From positions 17,607,748 to 17,671,747 of the forward strand of contig NC_083651.1 of the NCBI RefSeq assembly GCF_963576545.1: DNA of 64,000 bases, in the 5' to 3' direction. The notes under the pieces are model-generated. The model searched no databases. It was not told where the DNA came from and worked only from the letters and a program-made list of their open reading frames with translations. A program made the translations under genes and the position numbers. Positions 41,101 to 53,497 of this stretch are shown here, piece after piece (the stretch's first letter is position 1; every line of letters starts with the position of its first letter). This DNA comes from Limanda limanda. Its lineage: Eukaryota > Chordata > Actinopteri > Pleuronectiformes > Pleuronectidae.

Positions 41101-44100
41101 TTATACCCCAGGCTCTGGAAAGACACAGAACCTGAAACTAAAACGTCTGAGTAAGAAGAGTTGTTGCACATCCTCTCCAGATAAATACTACCCTCCCTGC
41201 TTTACACAGATTAAAATAAAAAACTACGCTTACATACTGTACAACCTACCCTGATAAAGCTTTACAGATCAGTGTGTAATGTGGCCTCGGAGGAGTTAAC
41301 ATAACCTGTTTTCAGACATCAACTCCAGACCCAGTTTCTTGAGCCGATGGGTAGCGCTTGAGTGGAGCATGATGTACAAATATGATGTTCAAATATTGCT
41401 ATGCAAAGTGTTTTTGACGAGAGGCTGTCTCAAATACAGCCCCTCTAGAAGATTCCAGGGACATTTCTGTGAATGTCTATACAGCAGCTCTATAAAGCAG
41501 GACTACCTTTTAAGTTTCTTCTCTCTGTGTTTTTTTTTTTTTATCAATGAGCTTTCTCTTTTTTCTGAGTTAAAACTCTATAATGACACACTCCTCATGC
41601 TACACCAGCTACCACCTCTCTTCAGAAATGATCAACCAGCCTCATGCTAAACTGAAAACTGAGTTACAACAACCACAGCATCAGGGTGACGGTCATTAAC
41701 TCCCGTTATCACTGCTGATTAAACCGTATCCCCCATTTCTATCACTCTATTACTGATTTGCCATAACAATCAAAGTGTTATTGGCCATCTGAGGTAAATA
41801 TAAATAAAGCTGTATCCTTGCTGCTTACACTTAATTCGACATTAGCCTCCCAGGAAGTCTGCTATTTGATTAAGGGTAAAACATTAACAAGTAGTGTTTA
41901 AAGTCTACAGGAAGTCTCTGCAAGCACAGGGAGAGATTCTCCTCACACTGAGATTTGTCGGTCAGAGGGTCAAATAAATGATTCGGCATCTTACTAGGAC
42001 AAATTACATTATTTAACAGTGACAGCCAAGTGATGAACTTGAATCCAACAACATTCCTTGTGTATCAGGGTTCAAGTAACTACACATTCAACAGGGCTTT
42101 AGACCCAAAAGCCCATTGCAGATAAGATGTCATCACCACTTGTCAATTTTGGAGTGCATGTTTATTCTAAGCCAATCTCTCTAAGGCTTTATTAAATGAA
42201 ACACTTTCAGTATTAAACTTTTAGTGTCTAAAAAACAATGAATGTATTTCATATGTGAAGAAGGCAAGGAGGTTGGGGGTTGAGGTTCAACAAGCTCAAT
42301 GCATGTATGAGTCAAACTGCTGTTCAGTCTTTAATGTGCAACTGCCTATTATAGACTGAGTTGTAGCATAGACAAAAAAAGTTGACATGTCTGACTCAGA
42401 GACTAGCATAGGAAAAAAAACGTTAATTCATTGTTATGGCTGGAATACATCAAGTTGGGTGCACCCAGTTCCAGTGTTGGACTTTGAAGACTCACACACT
42501 TTGACATACTTTCCCACATAGTCTACGAGGATTCGGGGCTGTCCCACTGTGAAGTCGTAAAGTTCTTGAGGGCTTTTGCTCTATAGGAAGAACCCTCTGT
42601 GTGTTGAGGCCTTAATATGATGAGTCTATCACCACTCTCTACTAGACTTGAACAGGAAAGTGGTGTCAGTCTTTACGACCCCACAGTATTTATCAGAATC
42701 CCAATAAAAGTTTGGACTAAATTTATATTTATTCATATTGTTATGGTTTGTTTTTAAAGAACCTTACTGGATTTCACACTTTGGTATGTTGGAGGCGCTT
42801 TGCACCACTGAATTGCTCTCTGGGGCGTTCGAAAAAGGCTTGACAAAAATGTAAATCAGTAACAGCTGTTAGTAGGAAGCACTGCCAAACACACACACAT
42901 GCTCTAGAAACATACATGCAGGCATGAGTGCACATGCACACACGTGCACAGCCGGGTCACCTGGACTTTCAACTTCCACTACAGAAAATACTGTACTTTT
43001 ACTATGATCAATTATTGGTGTGTAACTTAAATGCCTCATACAAGGGCCAACACAATCAGTGAAATACAAAGGCAGCTCAATATGCACGCCTGTCAAAATT
43101 GTTTTGAATAGATGACCTAAGGGTAAATGGGGCAAATAAATTGTGAGGAAGCAAGTTGATACATGAATTGTCATAAGTACTTAAGAAACTTGAGCAAATC
43201 CAATTGCACAACCCAACTTTGCCAGTAGCACTGACCCCAGATAATGTGTGTGATCCTCCGTCTGCCACTGAGAATTAATGAGAGCTGACAGTGAATGATA
43301 TCGAGCCTTTTTAGAGCTTCATGACTCACATATGATGTTCAGAACATGCATCTCCGCTTACAGGGATAATAATTTCACAATACTTTTATTTTGCTCTGTT
43401 TGACATGTTGGGTTTTTGCAACATCAAGTGTCTTATTGAAGGAGAGTGTTTCTCTCCAGGTATGGAACTCAGTAAGGGGTGAAACAATTCTGTAACGTGA
43501 TAAAAACATCCACAATATTGTATCCCCATGAAGGACAGCGGAACCGTGATACCGCAAATCTCAATTAGCACTATAACAAATGCAAATCACAAAATTATGA
43601 TCGTAGGTTAGGCCAAGCTATATTGTATTTTATATGGCATGCGTCACATGACCGTATTGGTATAATCATGATCAGGTGATGATATCTCCATTATAATTTA
43701 TATGGTAATGGATTGACAACTTCCACATTAACCCCAAAAAACTTTACTTTACATACTTAATCCACCAGAATTAATTTGAAAGGCACCATACAGGTTTTTG
43801 TGCAAAAGAACCAGGACTAATTGATAAAGGGCATCATGATGCTGCTTATATTTGTGGTAAAGTTTGGTTATATGGCATCACCATATGGTTACATTCAACC
43901 CTAACCCCTTAACTATCTCTTAGTTACAGTGAAGGTCCTGAACCCAACTAACCTCTAAAGACTCTGCACTTCCTGTTGGAACCATGTGCTCCTACGGTGA
44001 GTGGCCCCTTTCAAACGGTACACAATAATGATCATCATCCTCAACAACAGCTCAGTATGTGCTGTCTGTCAGGTCACTGGCTCTAATAACTTTCCCTCCT

Positions 44101-44977
44101 CAGCCATAACAATGCGACTCCAATGCCAGCCTCTGTTACTGGCCAACTGGCTGGGGACCATGGGAACTAGGCTCTGAAGAGACTGGGAGGTAAACTCTTG
44201 TGGCACTTTCAATAAGATGAGTGCTCCGCCGAACAAACGCCTCATAACGCTGCAGTTGGTAGACAATTGGGATTGCTCTGGCCTTGGCATGGAGGCATAC
44301 AAATCCATTATCTGCGTAAAATTGCCTGAAATGATGTTGGAAAGTTAACACTGAATATCTCCAGGCAAACAGGCTGTCAGCACCACTGTCAGCAGTTAAG
44401 CCTGTTCCACTTGTTGAGTTAAAAATGGAAAAATCAACACCTTGGCATATACAGTGGAATTGCTATTGACGGCAGATTGAGATGCGTAACTCAACATAGG
44501 AAATGTCAAACGCTGTGGCAGGTTCTATCAAGATTAAAGAGGTTGCAAAGTTATGAAGACTTCATAACACTTGCTCCGAGTGTACGTTGAATCAATGACT
44601 TCATGTGCTGACAATGATCAAAGGTGCATCCTGGCATTGAGAGGCTGCTTCTCAAGAGGAAAAAATCTGAGTGCTGGTTTTTTTTCACAGCACCTGGCTG
44701 AGCTACAAGAGGATTCCTCCACTGAAAATATACTGGAAACAGAAAAGTCACACACAGCCAGCCGAGTTCAAACTTCAATGACTCAATCCTATGTGGGAGG
44801 ACTAGATTACAGTCCTCTAGCCTGAAGCCTACCACTTCATCTGGGCTGGGTTTGCCGCTTTGAAAACCACCGCCTCCAATCACAGAATAGAGACTAACAT
44901 TAGCATCAAACAAGACCACACAGCTCCAAGAAAAAGTAATGAGCTGCACGTGCATCCGAGCGAATGGGATGTTAGTC

Positions 44978-45060
44978 CACAATAAGCGTGACACACTGCA
45001 CAATAAGCATGACACACTGCACAATGAGGATGACATACTGCACAATAAAGATGACATACC
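44978..45060. repeat. 21-bp tandem repeat, about four units
   Basis: Units of the form CACAATAAGCATGACACACTG repeat four times with point changes (AAGCGT, AAGCAT, GAGGAT, AAAGAT). Confidence 0.9.
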
Positions 45061-45527
45061 ATTGAAGGGACTTTAAGAAAGTGTGTCTTAAGGCAAGTTA
45101 GGAAATACAGTAACAAACAATATAGGATATTCTGCTGTGGCTTTGTTTAAACTGATCATTTCTATCGATCTATGGATTTTTTTTTCAATGTATCTATCAA
45201 TCAATACTTTAGCTTATAAAATCCAAAATAGCAACAAAAAACAAAAATATATATGTTATTTATCTTTAAATCTTTATTTATATTTGGCTTTAATACTCTG
45301 CCTCGGTTCCCTGGTCATTCAATCACGCTTAAAATATTTGTCTCTTCAATATCTCAATTAACACATACTTGGTGACAGTGACAGCTTTGTAGAAGTTCTG
45401 GTGGCTGGACTTCCATCTCACTGCAGTGAACTTATTCTAGACTCATTTTGACTCATCTTTTATTAATCTCATGCTTCCCGTGTTTGACTGTTTTGTGTGC
45501 TACTGTATGCCCTTGGGATCAATACAG

Positions 45528-45586
<59 letters not shown>
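45528..45586. repeat. (TATC)n microsatellite, about 15 units
   Basis: A perfect tetranucleotide run on the intron side of the GC-rich promoter region. Confidence 0.97.
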
Positions 45587-45929
45587 GTACAATACTTCCT
45601 TACTGTGCACAATATTGATGTATTAGACTGTTGTTATATTGCCATTGATGAAATTTACATTATGATACATATTGAAGTTTTTTCATTTCCCAGCCTGAAG
45701 TATCTTCAGCTTTGGGACTGTCAGTCCAACTTTAGGAAGTCAGATTTCTGTGACCAACATCTCCTGACACTGACAAATCATTTCAATAATCAATAATGAT
45801 TTTTTTAAACCAATTTTAGAGGGAAGCGCCGATGAAAACACGAAAAAGTATAGTTAAACGAATACAAATCGGCTAATGAAACGACTAATCCATCGACTTT
45901 TCGTTTCAGCCCTTAAGTATCACCATGGC

Positions 45930-46560
45930 GACGGTGAAGTAAAGTCACGTGTTGCGGGATAAAAGTGAAACTTCTTCCTCGTTGGTTTTCCCAGCGACTC
46001 ATGGTGAGTCCCGTTAAGTCCGGTTCTCACCAAACTAACCAAACTCCACTACCTGAGCTAACCAGGCGGCTAGCGCGGTTAACACGTAGCTTAACTCATA
46101 GTTAAAGTAGCAGAAGTAGTTAATGTCCACGAAGGAAGTTCGGAGGCTGAGAGGAGAGAAGTTTCCCCGCTGACAGACAGCGGTGCTCCGGGGCTGCGGG
46201 GCTGGAGGTGACGGCTGCTTCCAGGGACATGTCCCGACATTCCTCCCCAGGAAACAACTCCCCCGCCGCCGCTAAAACAAACTCCCTGTCACCGCTTCTC
46301 CGCCGGTTCACCGACTTCCATACGCCCCCCACCGCCCCCCGCGAGTGTGCTTGTAGAAGTCTTACCTGTTAAATGTCATGGAGAGTAAAGTACAAAAAAG
46401 TATAAAAGTTTTCCCGGTCCTCCAGCGTAAGGTCTCCACACGGACTCCAGTTCCCCCAGTTGATCCGCCAAGGTGGGCAGGCTGCGGGCCGCCGGGCTCC
46501 TCCTCCTCCACCTCCTCCTCCTCCCAGCATGAGGTCATGTGTGAGGGATGCAGAGAACCA
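45930..46560 (-). promoter_or_regulatory. GC-rich, CpG-bearing promoter region of the unnamed gene
   Basis: This is the most GC- and CpG-dense block in the window, especially 46,120-46,530 (CCGCCGCCGC, CGCCGG, GCCGCCGGG). Fish promoters often show this composition. It contains a strong minus-strand donor at 46,365, so it most likely drives the unnamed minus-strand gene. No clear TATA box was found. A divergent plus-strand transcript cannot be ruled out. Confidence 0.6.
46366..46560 (-). other. Candidate non-coding first exon of the unnamed gene
   Basis: On the minus strand, GC-rich sequence ends TTTAACAG and is followed by the donor GTAAGAC. The 5' boundary is not visible and is set only at the edge of the GC-rich block. 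A single ATG 14 bases before the donor begins an upstream open frame (see findings), so the main start is in the next exon. The link to the 34.1 kb exon is inferred from strand and from the lack of another candidate. Confidence 0.5.
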
Positions 46561-46573
46561 GGCTGATTTCTTT

Positions 46574-46838
<265 letters not shown>

Positions 46839-49044
46839 ATTTATTTGTGTTTTATTAGGGCCGGAGCACTGACAGGAATTGACAGACAGTGTCTATTGAA
46901 CTTGTAGGGATTATTATTTTATTTTTTTTCAGGCAAATTAATTGGCTTTTTGAGGGCTTTAACATGCTCAGATTCTTACCAAAATTTACAGAAAGTTAGA
47001 AAGTGTTAATGTTTCATTTCATATTCCACATTTTTACTTTCAGGTACTTGTTCATCTTATTATTTCTGATGAACAATTATTTAGATATTTGACAACGTAA
47101 TGCACATCCCTCCTGGTGCTTGTAGTATTGTTTATACTTAATTTTTGTTTAAATGTTTTATATTGATACTTTCACAAATACACCACAGCAAATTCCTTTA
47201 TGTGTAAACCTGCATGGTAATAAAACCCGATTCTGATTATCTTATTTATCTTAAGTAGTTTAATTATAATCAATTGCGGCTTTGTTTCCAATGAATGTGA
47301 TTTCAAACAAGAATACGTGAGGATAACTGAACTCTTCTTTTTCTTTGTACAGAAGTTGTAAGAGTCTGATCTCCTCAGTCTGAAAAACACTTTAAAAACA
47401 TTGTTGTGCCAGATTCTGATTGGCAGGTCATTGAACACGAGTCCTCTGTCTATTACACAGATTAAGAGTCTGCACAATTGATAAATCTGCACTTGAGACT
47501 GATCACAAAGATTCATTTACTCATTTATTCGATCCATACTTTGCTTCTTCAGGCCTATTTTCATTTTGTGTAGCTAATTTATACACATGTTCATGTCGGC
47601 TACATTTTAGGCAAAGCTGAGGTAATTCGTTTATAGATCATGAATCCATATATATTAAAATAATCAGTAACATAACCTTTAAATGAATAAAACAAACATT
47701 TTCTGATTGAAGCTGGTTTTGGATTGTTGGTACAAATCAAGCTATTTGAAGCCGTCACTTCCAGCTTTGGGGCATTAATTTCACTCTTTTCTGTCATTTA
47801 TATTCAAATATATTGAACATTTATATGTTGATTGATAATTAAAGATAATGCTCAATTGTACTTATATTTTATATCAAACTCATTCATGTTATAAAAGGAG
47901 TTCTACTCTAAATGCATCTGTAGTTGTTTGCTGCTGTGCAGACACAAAGCTGCTCATAAAATCTGATGCACGGCTGCATTAAAAACTCAAAGGGTATAAA
48001 AAGTAACATGGCACCACCTGGACTGACGACAGCAGTTGCTCTGCTTTAACGTCTCATATCTGTCAAAGGGAGCATTGGTCTCATATTGTTGATATATTTT
48101 GTCTGTGTTTATGTAGAAGGATCGTAATCAAGTATTTTCACTTTGTGAGATTTTTTATTTAAGTCAATATACTGAACACCTCCTGCACAACTGCCTGATA
48201 AACACACTCCTGTCACCAGTTCAAACTCGGCCTGTTCTAAACATCCTACTGACGCAAACTACTGGTTGTACAACTGTCAACAATCTTAGATGTTTCACTG
48301 TGTAACCTCCTCCTCACTAATGGACATTAGAAGAAGATGATGGGTCGAAAGATGAGTCGAAAGCTTTTATGCAAGCGTTTGTGTATTTGATTTTGGTTTG
48401 TGTAAGTGGCTGTTAAAAGCAGGATGCCACTCTGTGCCGTTCTATTTATACTGCTGAATATGGATGTGCTGTAGATTTCTAAACCTTCGCATCTTATAAT
48501 ACATTTTAGCCTATAGCTTAATTTAAATGTTATTTCCGTGGAAGGACTAAAATATCATAATCGGGCAATCATTTTAAACATCTGGTAAATTTATAATCAT
48601 GAAACAGCTTCAAACGTGCAAATGACTGCTTATGTTTAATTGCATGAAAATACACTGCAGGCTTGTTAGAGTAGGATTCACACTGGTCTGATTAGAGTAA
48701 AGCATGCAATACATCTTAGACTATAGTGACCTCATGTGGTGATAATATTTTATGCAGCTTATGTGCAAAACCAGTCTCACATATGCAATGCTGAATAGAA
48801 TAATATAAAAAAACTGCCTCAAAGATCGATTTTTCGTCACCCGGTGTGACCATGGCGTGGCCTCAAAGTTTGATTACACGCCATCAAAACACGAGTTTCT
48901 GTATCTCCATGGACCATGAATCATTTGATGCTGATAATTCAGGAGTGGAGTTATATGTTGACAGCTCAGAATCAAAGACTACAACAAAAAACACTTGCTG
49001 GACTTCAAACCTGTCTCAGAGCTGTGGCAGCTGCTGAGAAGGCT

Positions 49045-49124
49045 GTGATATGTGATGTTGTGATATATGATGTTGTGATTCATGATATTGTGATATGTGA
49101 TGTTGTGATATATGATGATGATGA
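49045..49124. repeat. 15-bp minisatellite, about five units
   Basis: Units of the form GATATGTGATGTTGT repeat with small changes (GATATATGATGTTGT, GATTCATGATATTGT) and end in a GATGATGATGAC run. Confidence 0.9.
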
Positions 49125-49294
49125 CTTTACTGGTTGGCCCTATTCCCCTTGGCTTCACTTCCTGCGTCCGTCACGTGATGTCGATCCTTGCCTGCTTATT
49201 GCTCATTACGGTCCACGCTATAAATTGCAGAACACATGGTGGAAATTGTATGTACATTGAATGATAGTTGTAAAACAAAGCTTTGTCCCTGTAG

Positions 49295-49310
49295 CCAGTA
49301 GGTGGCGCCA
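49295..49310 (+). promoter_or_regulatory. CTCF-like motif
   Basis: CCAGTAGGTGGCGCCA fits the vertebrate CTCF core (CCASYAGRKGGCR) at every position. Occupancy is unknown. Confidence 0.6.
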
Positions 49311-49359
49311 TCAAAATTATTACAAACTTATAGATCTGTTCATGTAGGGGCTTTTTCAT

Positions 49360-49555
49360 TGTAGAATTGTAATTTAATGAGGGTTAGGGTTAGTTTAATT
49401 GTAATAAGAGAATAAAGTTTTAAAAAAGCTTTTAAAAAATCATAATATTATGAAAGTTAAATTGCTATTTAATTTGGAAGAGTTATATTACGAGGATAAA
49501 GTTGTAATTTAATTAGAAAACGTTAAAAGATTAGGAGAATAAAGTTGTGGATGTG
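49360..49555. repeat. AATAAAGT/CGTAAT degenerate minisatellite, copy 2
   Basis: Words AGAGAATAAAGTT, CATAATATTATGAAAG, GAGGATAAAGTTGTAATTTA and GGAGAATAAAGTTG match the repeats near 9.6 and 59.9 kb. Confidence 0.7.
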
Positions 49556-51300
49556 TTGCAGGACTGTTACATATAATATAAGATAATGTTTAGCTTCTCT
49601 TTGTTGTTAGTTGAACTTCCACTTCACCTTTTCACCTTCAAACTACCACATGTTCTGAATATTGGACTTTTCAGACTGAACAGGAAGATTCAGCTCCACA
49701 CGAGGAGATTTGTCTTCTTGTCTGAGATAATGGAGGCAGTAACTGTCTTGAAACTCCAGCTCAACCTGTTTCCTGTTGGGCTGCATTGATTTTCTGTTTG
49801 TATAAAGAGATAAACCACCACAAGGGTGAAATTGTTCTGCAGCTCGGCCAATTTAAAAAGAGAGAATCTCCGTGGTTCATCAGCCCAGACACTCTGGGCT
49901 GATGAGTCAGCTGTTTTGACGAAGAAAAAGTCAACATTTGAAGAGATCATTTCTAGGTCCCATACTTACAACAAGTTTCATGGAAATCCATTCACTAATA
50001 GTAGTAGTAGTAGAATTAGCCCTATAGGCAAAAAGGGACCTGGGGGCCCTACTCTGTCACAGTTACTACCTTGTCTGCCTGGTCATTGAGGATGGAGTTT
50101 ATCTGCCTGTCAATTCCTGCAGGGTGTGTGAAGAGGACTGGAGAAAACACGTCAACAAATCACAAACCACAATGGCAAAAAAGAAAAGACGGCAGCGAAT
50201 ATTAAAACCTAAAAACAAATTGGAAAACACACCTTTTGTAGCATCAATATGCCATTTAGAGCAAATACAACATGTCACGTGCCAATAGGAGAATAAACCA
50301 TATGATATATACGCTATTTAGCACATATACAGTATCTTGCATATGAGACCAATTAAACCCCTGATTACAGCCAATATTCTTTAAGGTCGTGGGAAATTAC
50401 CTCGTCTAATACCTGGTGCTTTCAGTGTTGTTCCCTGGGGAGTGTACTAATAGTTCTGCTGCAGCAGTTGTTCGTGTGCTATGGACTTCATCACAAATGT
50501 TGGTTCAGTGAATGTAGCACCTCACAAGTCTATGTGTACATGTACATGGACACTGCTATTGTAAGCCTTTATATTTAATATTTTATGAAATTATTTGAGG
50601 AAAACTGGACAGAATACTGTGGGTAATAGCTGCTGGTGCACACTTGCAAACCTCCGAGTTATTCCTTAGGAGTGGTTTCTCTGCAGTTTTTTCCAGGCCA
50701 TAGTGAAAGAAGAGTTTATATAATTATTCCAGCCTCACCTGAGTTGAGCTCTTCACTGACAGACAGGTAAAAGCACAGCAGCAACCGTGTGTGTCAGGGT
50801 GAGCGTTTGGCTGTCTGCACCTGCTCCACTACAGCGGTGTGTTAGACTGGAACTGGAGCTTCGTACCATTACTGGTGATAATAGGATGGGATACAAGTTG
50901 CATCCTTCTTCCCTGGTTTTCAGAATAGACATACAACATGATCCTCACAGCAGCAAGTTCGATAACTCACAGAAAGAAGAAACTTTGTGTCACTAACTAA
51001 CTGAAAGACTCACTGACTGCGATGTGAGGTCTGGGTAAAGTGTGGATGCATGAGAAAGTGTATTTCACAAATAGGTTAACATGAATTTAGGTCTTTAGCT
51101 TTTCCTTACACAGCCCATTAGACCGAGATGACTCGCACGTTCCATTTCTTAAATTATTATATAGTCTGCAATTTATGGTATGTAAAATTCTATGTATATA
51201 AAGTATATTATTATCATTGTTATTATTATAATTATATAAAAAGATTTATGAATCTCAAGGGTGGTGACGTTAATAACAACCAGCTTGAAAGTCTCTCTGC

Positions 51301-51319
51301 TGGCCACAAGGGGGTGCCA
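51301..51319 (+). promoter_or_regulatory. CTCF-like motif
   Basis: TGGCCACAAGGGGGTGCCA resembles the extended CTCF consensus, with changes at two core positions. It has the same orientation as the motif 2 kb upstream. Confidence 0.5.
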
Positions 51320-52319
51320 TTATATCAGAATATGGTAGCTATCCTGTCCAGTCCCACTAAACAGCAGAATGCGTGCACACTGAAATATGATGTTGCAGTA
51401 TATCATATAAACAGTCCCTCATAAATATACAGATAATCAGAGAGTTGTCATTTGTGTTATTCCTTCAGCTCTCACCATACACACGGCAACTATACTAATG
51501 TCACCCACCATATCATCACTCAGAAAATCAGTATTAAAAACAGGGGGACGTCGTTTAGCTGAGGACTGTTTATTATTGATGGTTGAGACAGAGCGAGACA
51601 AAGAAAGAAACAGCATACAAGTACTGGTCATACCATATGGTCATACCATAAGAGATGCATTTAAAAAAAAGACACACACACACACACTGTGTATTATCTC
51701 CCTGGCATACCCTCTCACTTGACTCATCCACAATGTTTTTCCATCAACACATCATGTGCCCTCTTGGAGGCAGTAAAGAAATAGTAGTTCTATTCCAAGT
51801 ACTTGAGTGGGAGTAATGTAATGAGGATTTCTCCACCATTGGTGTAGGGGTGAGATGGTTTGCCTAATGGATACAGGACAAATTAATCAATAATACTTAA
51901 ACAAAAAATAAATTTGGGCTTTGTGCAAAAATATCAATTAAGTTGGCAGAGTTTCATATAAGCTGTAACTCTATGTTTTCAAATATCTCCAAAAGTTATA
52001 TGTTCGGGGCGAAATATATTTTATATAAGTTTTTCATTCTTTCATAGTGTTAAAGTGTAAAGTGTAAATCAATAACTGATTTGGTCCGAGATCATAAAAC
52101 ATTTTCTTCACACTTAAGGCATTCTTAAATATGAATCTATATAAAGCATTTCACTAGAGAGGACCACGCCTCAGCAATATATGATTTAAAGGTTTGAAAT
52201 TGATGTATTGGATGTTGAGTAGAAATGAATGTCGGAGGAATGAAAGGATTGGCATGAAGAAGCGTCTCAAAGGCTGTCCTGAGAAGATGCACTCGTGACT
52301 GGGCAAAGGCAGACTTCCT

Positions 52320-52640
52320 GTGCTGAAGGGAGGGAGATGAAGGGATGAGAGAAAGAGGACGAGGGTAGCGATGAGGGACTGAGGATGAAAGCTGAGGGGA
52401 GCGATGAGGGAAGGAGAGAGAAGGGATGAGGGACGGAGGATGAATGGATGAGGATAGGCATGAGGAAAGGAGGATGAGGTAATGGGATGAAGGGATGAGG
52501 GTAGGGATGAGGGGAGGAGGATGTATGAGGGTAGGGATGAGGGAAGGAGGATGATGAGGGTAGGGATGAGGAAAGGAGGATGATAAAGGTAGAGATGAAG
52601 AAAGGAGGATGGATGAGGAAAAGAGGATGATAAAGGGTTT
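52320..52640. repeat. GATGAGG-type purine-rich minisatellite
   Basis: About 320 bases of imperfect tandem units built from GGATGAGGGTAGGGATGAGG and GAAAGGAG. The strand is almost entirely purine apart from T. It is non-coding. Confidence 0.9.
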
Positions 52641-52965
52641 GTTGAAGAATCAGAGACGAACAGAGCGTGATGGGATGACCTGGTGAATGCAGGCTGAACA
52701 GGTGACAGGCGTGGTTGAGGCGTGGCCCTGCTCCTGAACCTAAGTTAACTGGTTCACTTCTTTTAATGAGTTCCAGTTGTTGTGAAGTTCTTGAAAAGCA
52801 AGCGATAACTTCCCATTTTAGATTGTCGAATAAATTATGTCAGCATCAAAGGACAAATATATTCTATACAGTATTTCTTGGAATGTTTTGTGAGGCTGGA
52901 TATGCACCACATTCAATGGCTGTCTCTGTCAATGATCACTGTGAAGGTCAGTCAAGTAAACGTCA

Positions 52966-52992
52966 CCCCCCACCCCCCCCACCCCCCCTCCA
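52966..52992. repeat. C-rich homopolymer tract
   Basis: Runs of six to eight C separated by single A residues. Confidence 0.85.
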
Positions 52993-53497
52993 CATCAACA
53001 TGGCCACAGAAAAATCCCAAGCTTGTCTGCTGTGGTATTCCACACAATTATTTCAACCATCAGATAAAAGGGAGGACATTAGATGGAATGGACACAAAGG
53101 GTTAGCTATTTCAAGACCTTTGTATGGAGCTGATCACCGAACACAGACCTCAAAAGGTCAGCAATGGCCCATTTTCTAAAAAAATCCCCCGTCGGTGTCC
53201 CTTCACACATGCACACCAATTAACATCAAGGGGATCTCAGGCTGATCTATTAATAGCGTGGCGTGGATTTCAATGCAGAGCCTTGCTGCCGAGCTCATTG
53301 CTGAGCAAGTGCCATCGAGGCGGTCCAGATGCCCGGTGCAGTGTCTGGAAGTCGTTGTTTTCTGAGGTTATTCTCTCTCAGGCGCATTCAAGTCAATACT
53401 CAATCAGTCATTATTCTCTGGCCCCCAGCTAGTTAGTCTGTATCCTCCCAGTTTTGTGCAGATGGTGTATGGGCATCACTGTGTTCCATTTTAACCA

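Larger units (their letters stand above)
34093..46365 (-). other. Intron 1 of the unnamed gene, about 12 kb
   Basis: It runs from a GTAAGA donor beside the GC-rich first exon to the acceptor before the ATG exon. It contains a diverged fish SINE-like repeat at 38.0 kb, homopolymer runs (C near 40,270; T near 41,530), a 21-bp tandem repeat at 45.0 kb and a TATC array at 45.5 kb. I saw no other exon. Confidence 0.5.
46839..53497. other. Intergenic DNA between the unnamed gene and htr1f
   Basis: This stretch includes the unmapped 3' UTR of htr1f next to 53,497. I could not place a polyadenylation signal with confidence. Two minisatellites, one degenerate AT-rich repeat and two CTCF-like motifs are listed separately. 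No other gene is supported. Confidence 0.6.

Noticed and set aside
46222..46380. Plus-strand frame beginning MSRHSSPGNNSP in the GC-rich block
   Set aside because: Short and without a good donor. The GC-rich region gives open frames by composition, and the strong donor is on the other strand.
49381..49396. Two TTAGGG-like units (GGGTTAGGGTTAG)
   Set aside because: Too short to call an interstitial telomere; likely chance within an A/T-rich repeat.
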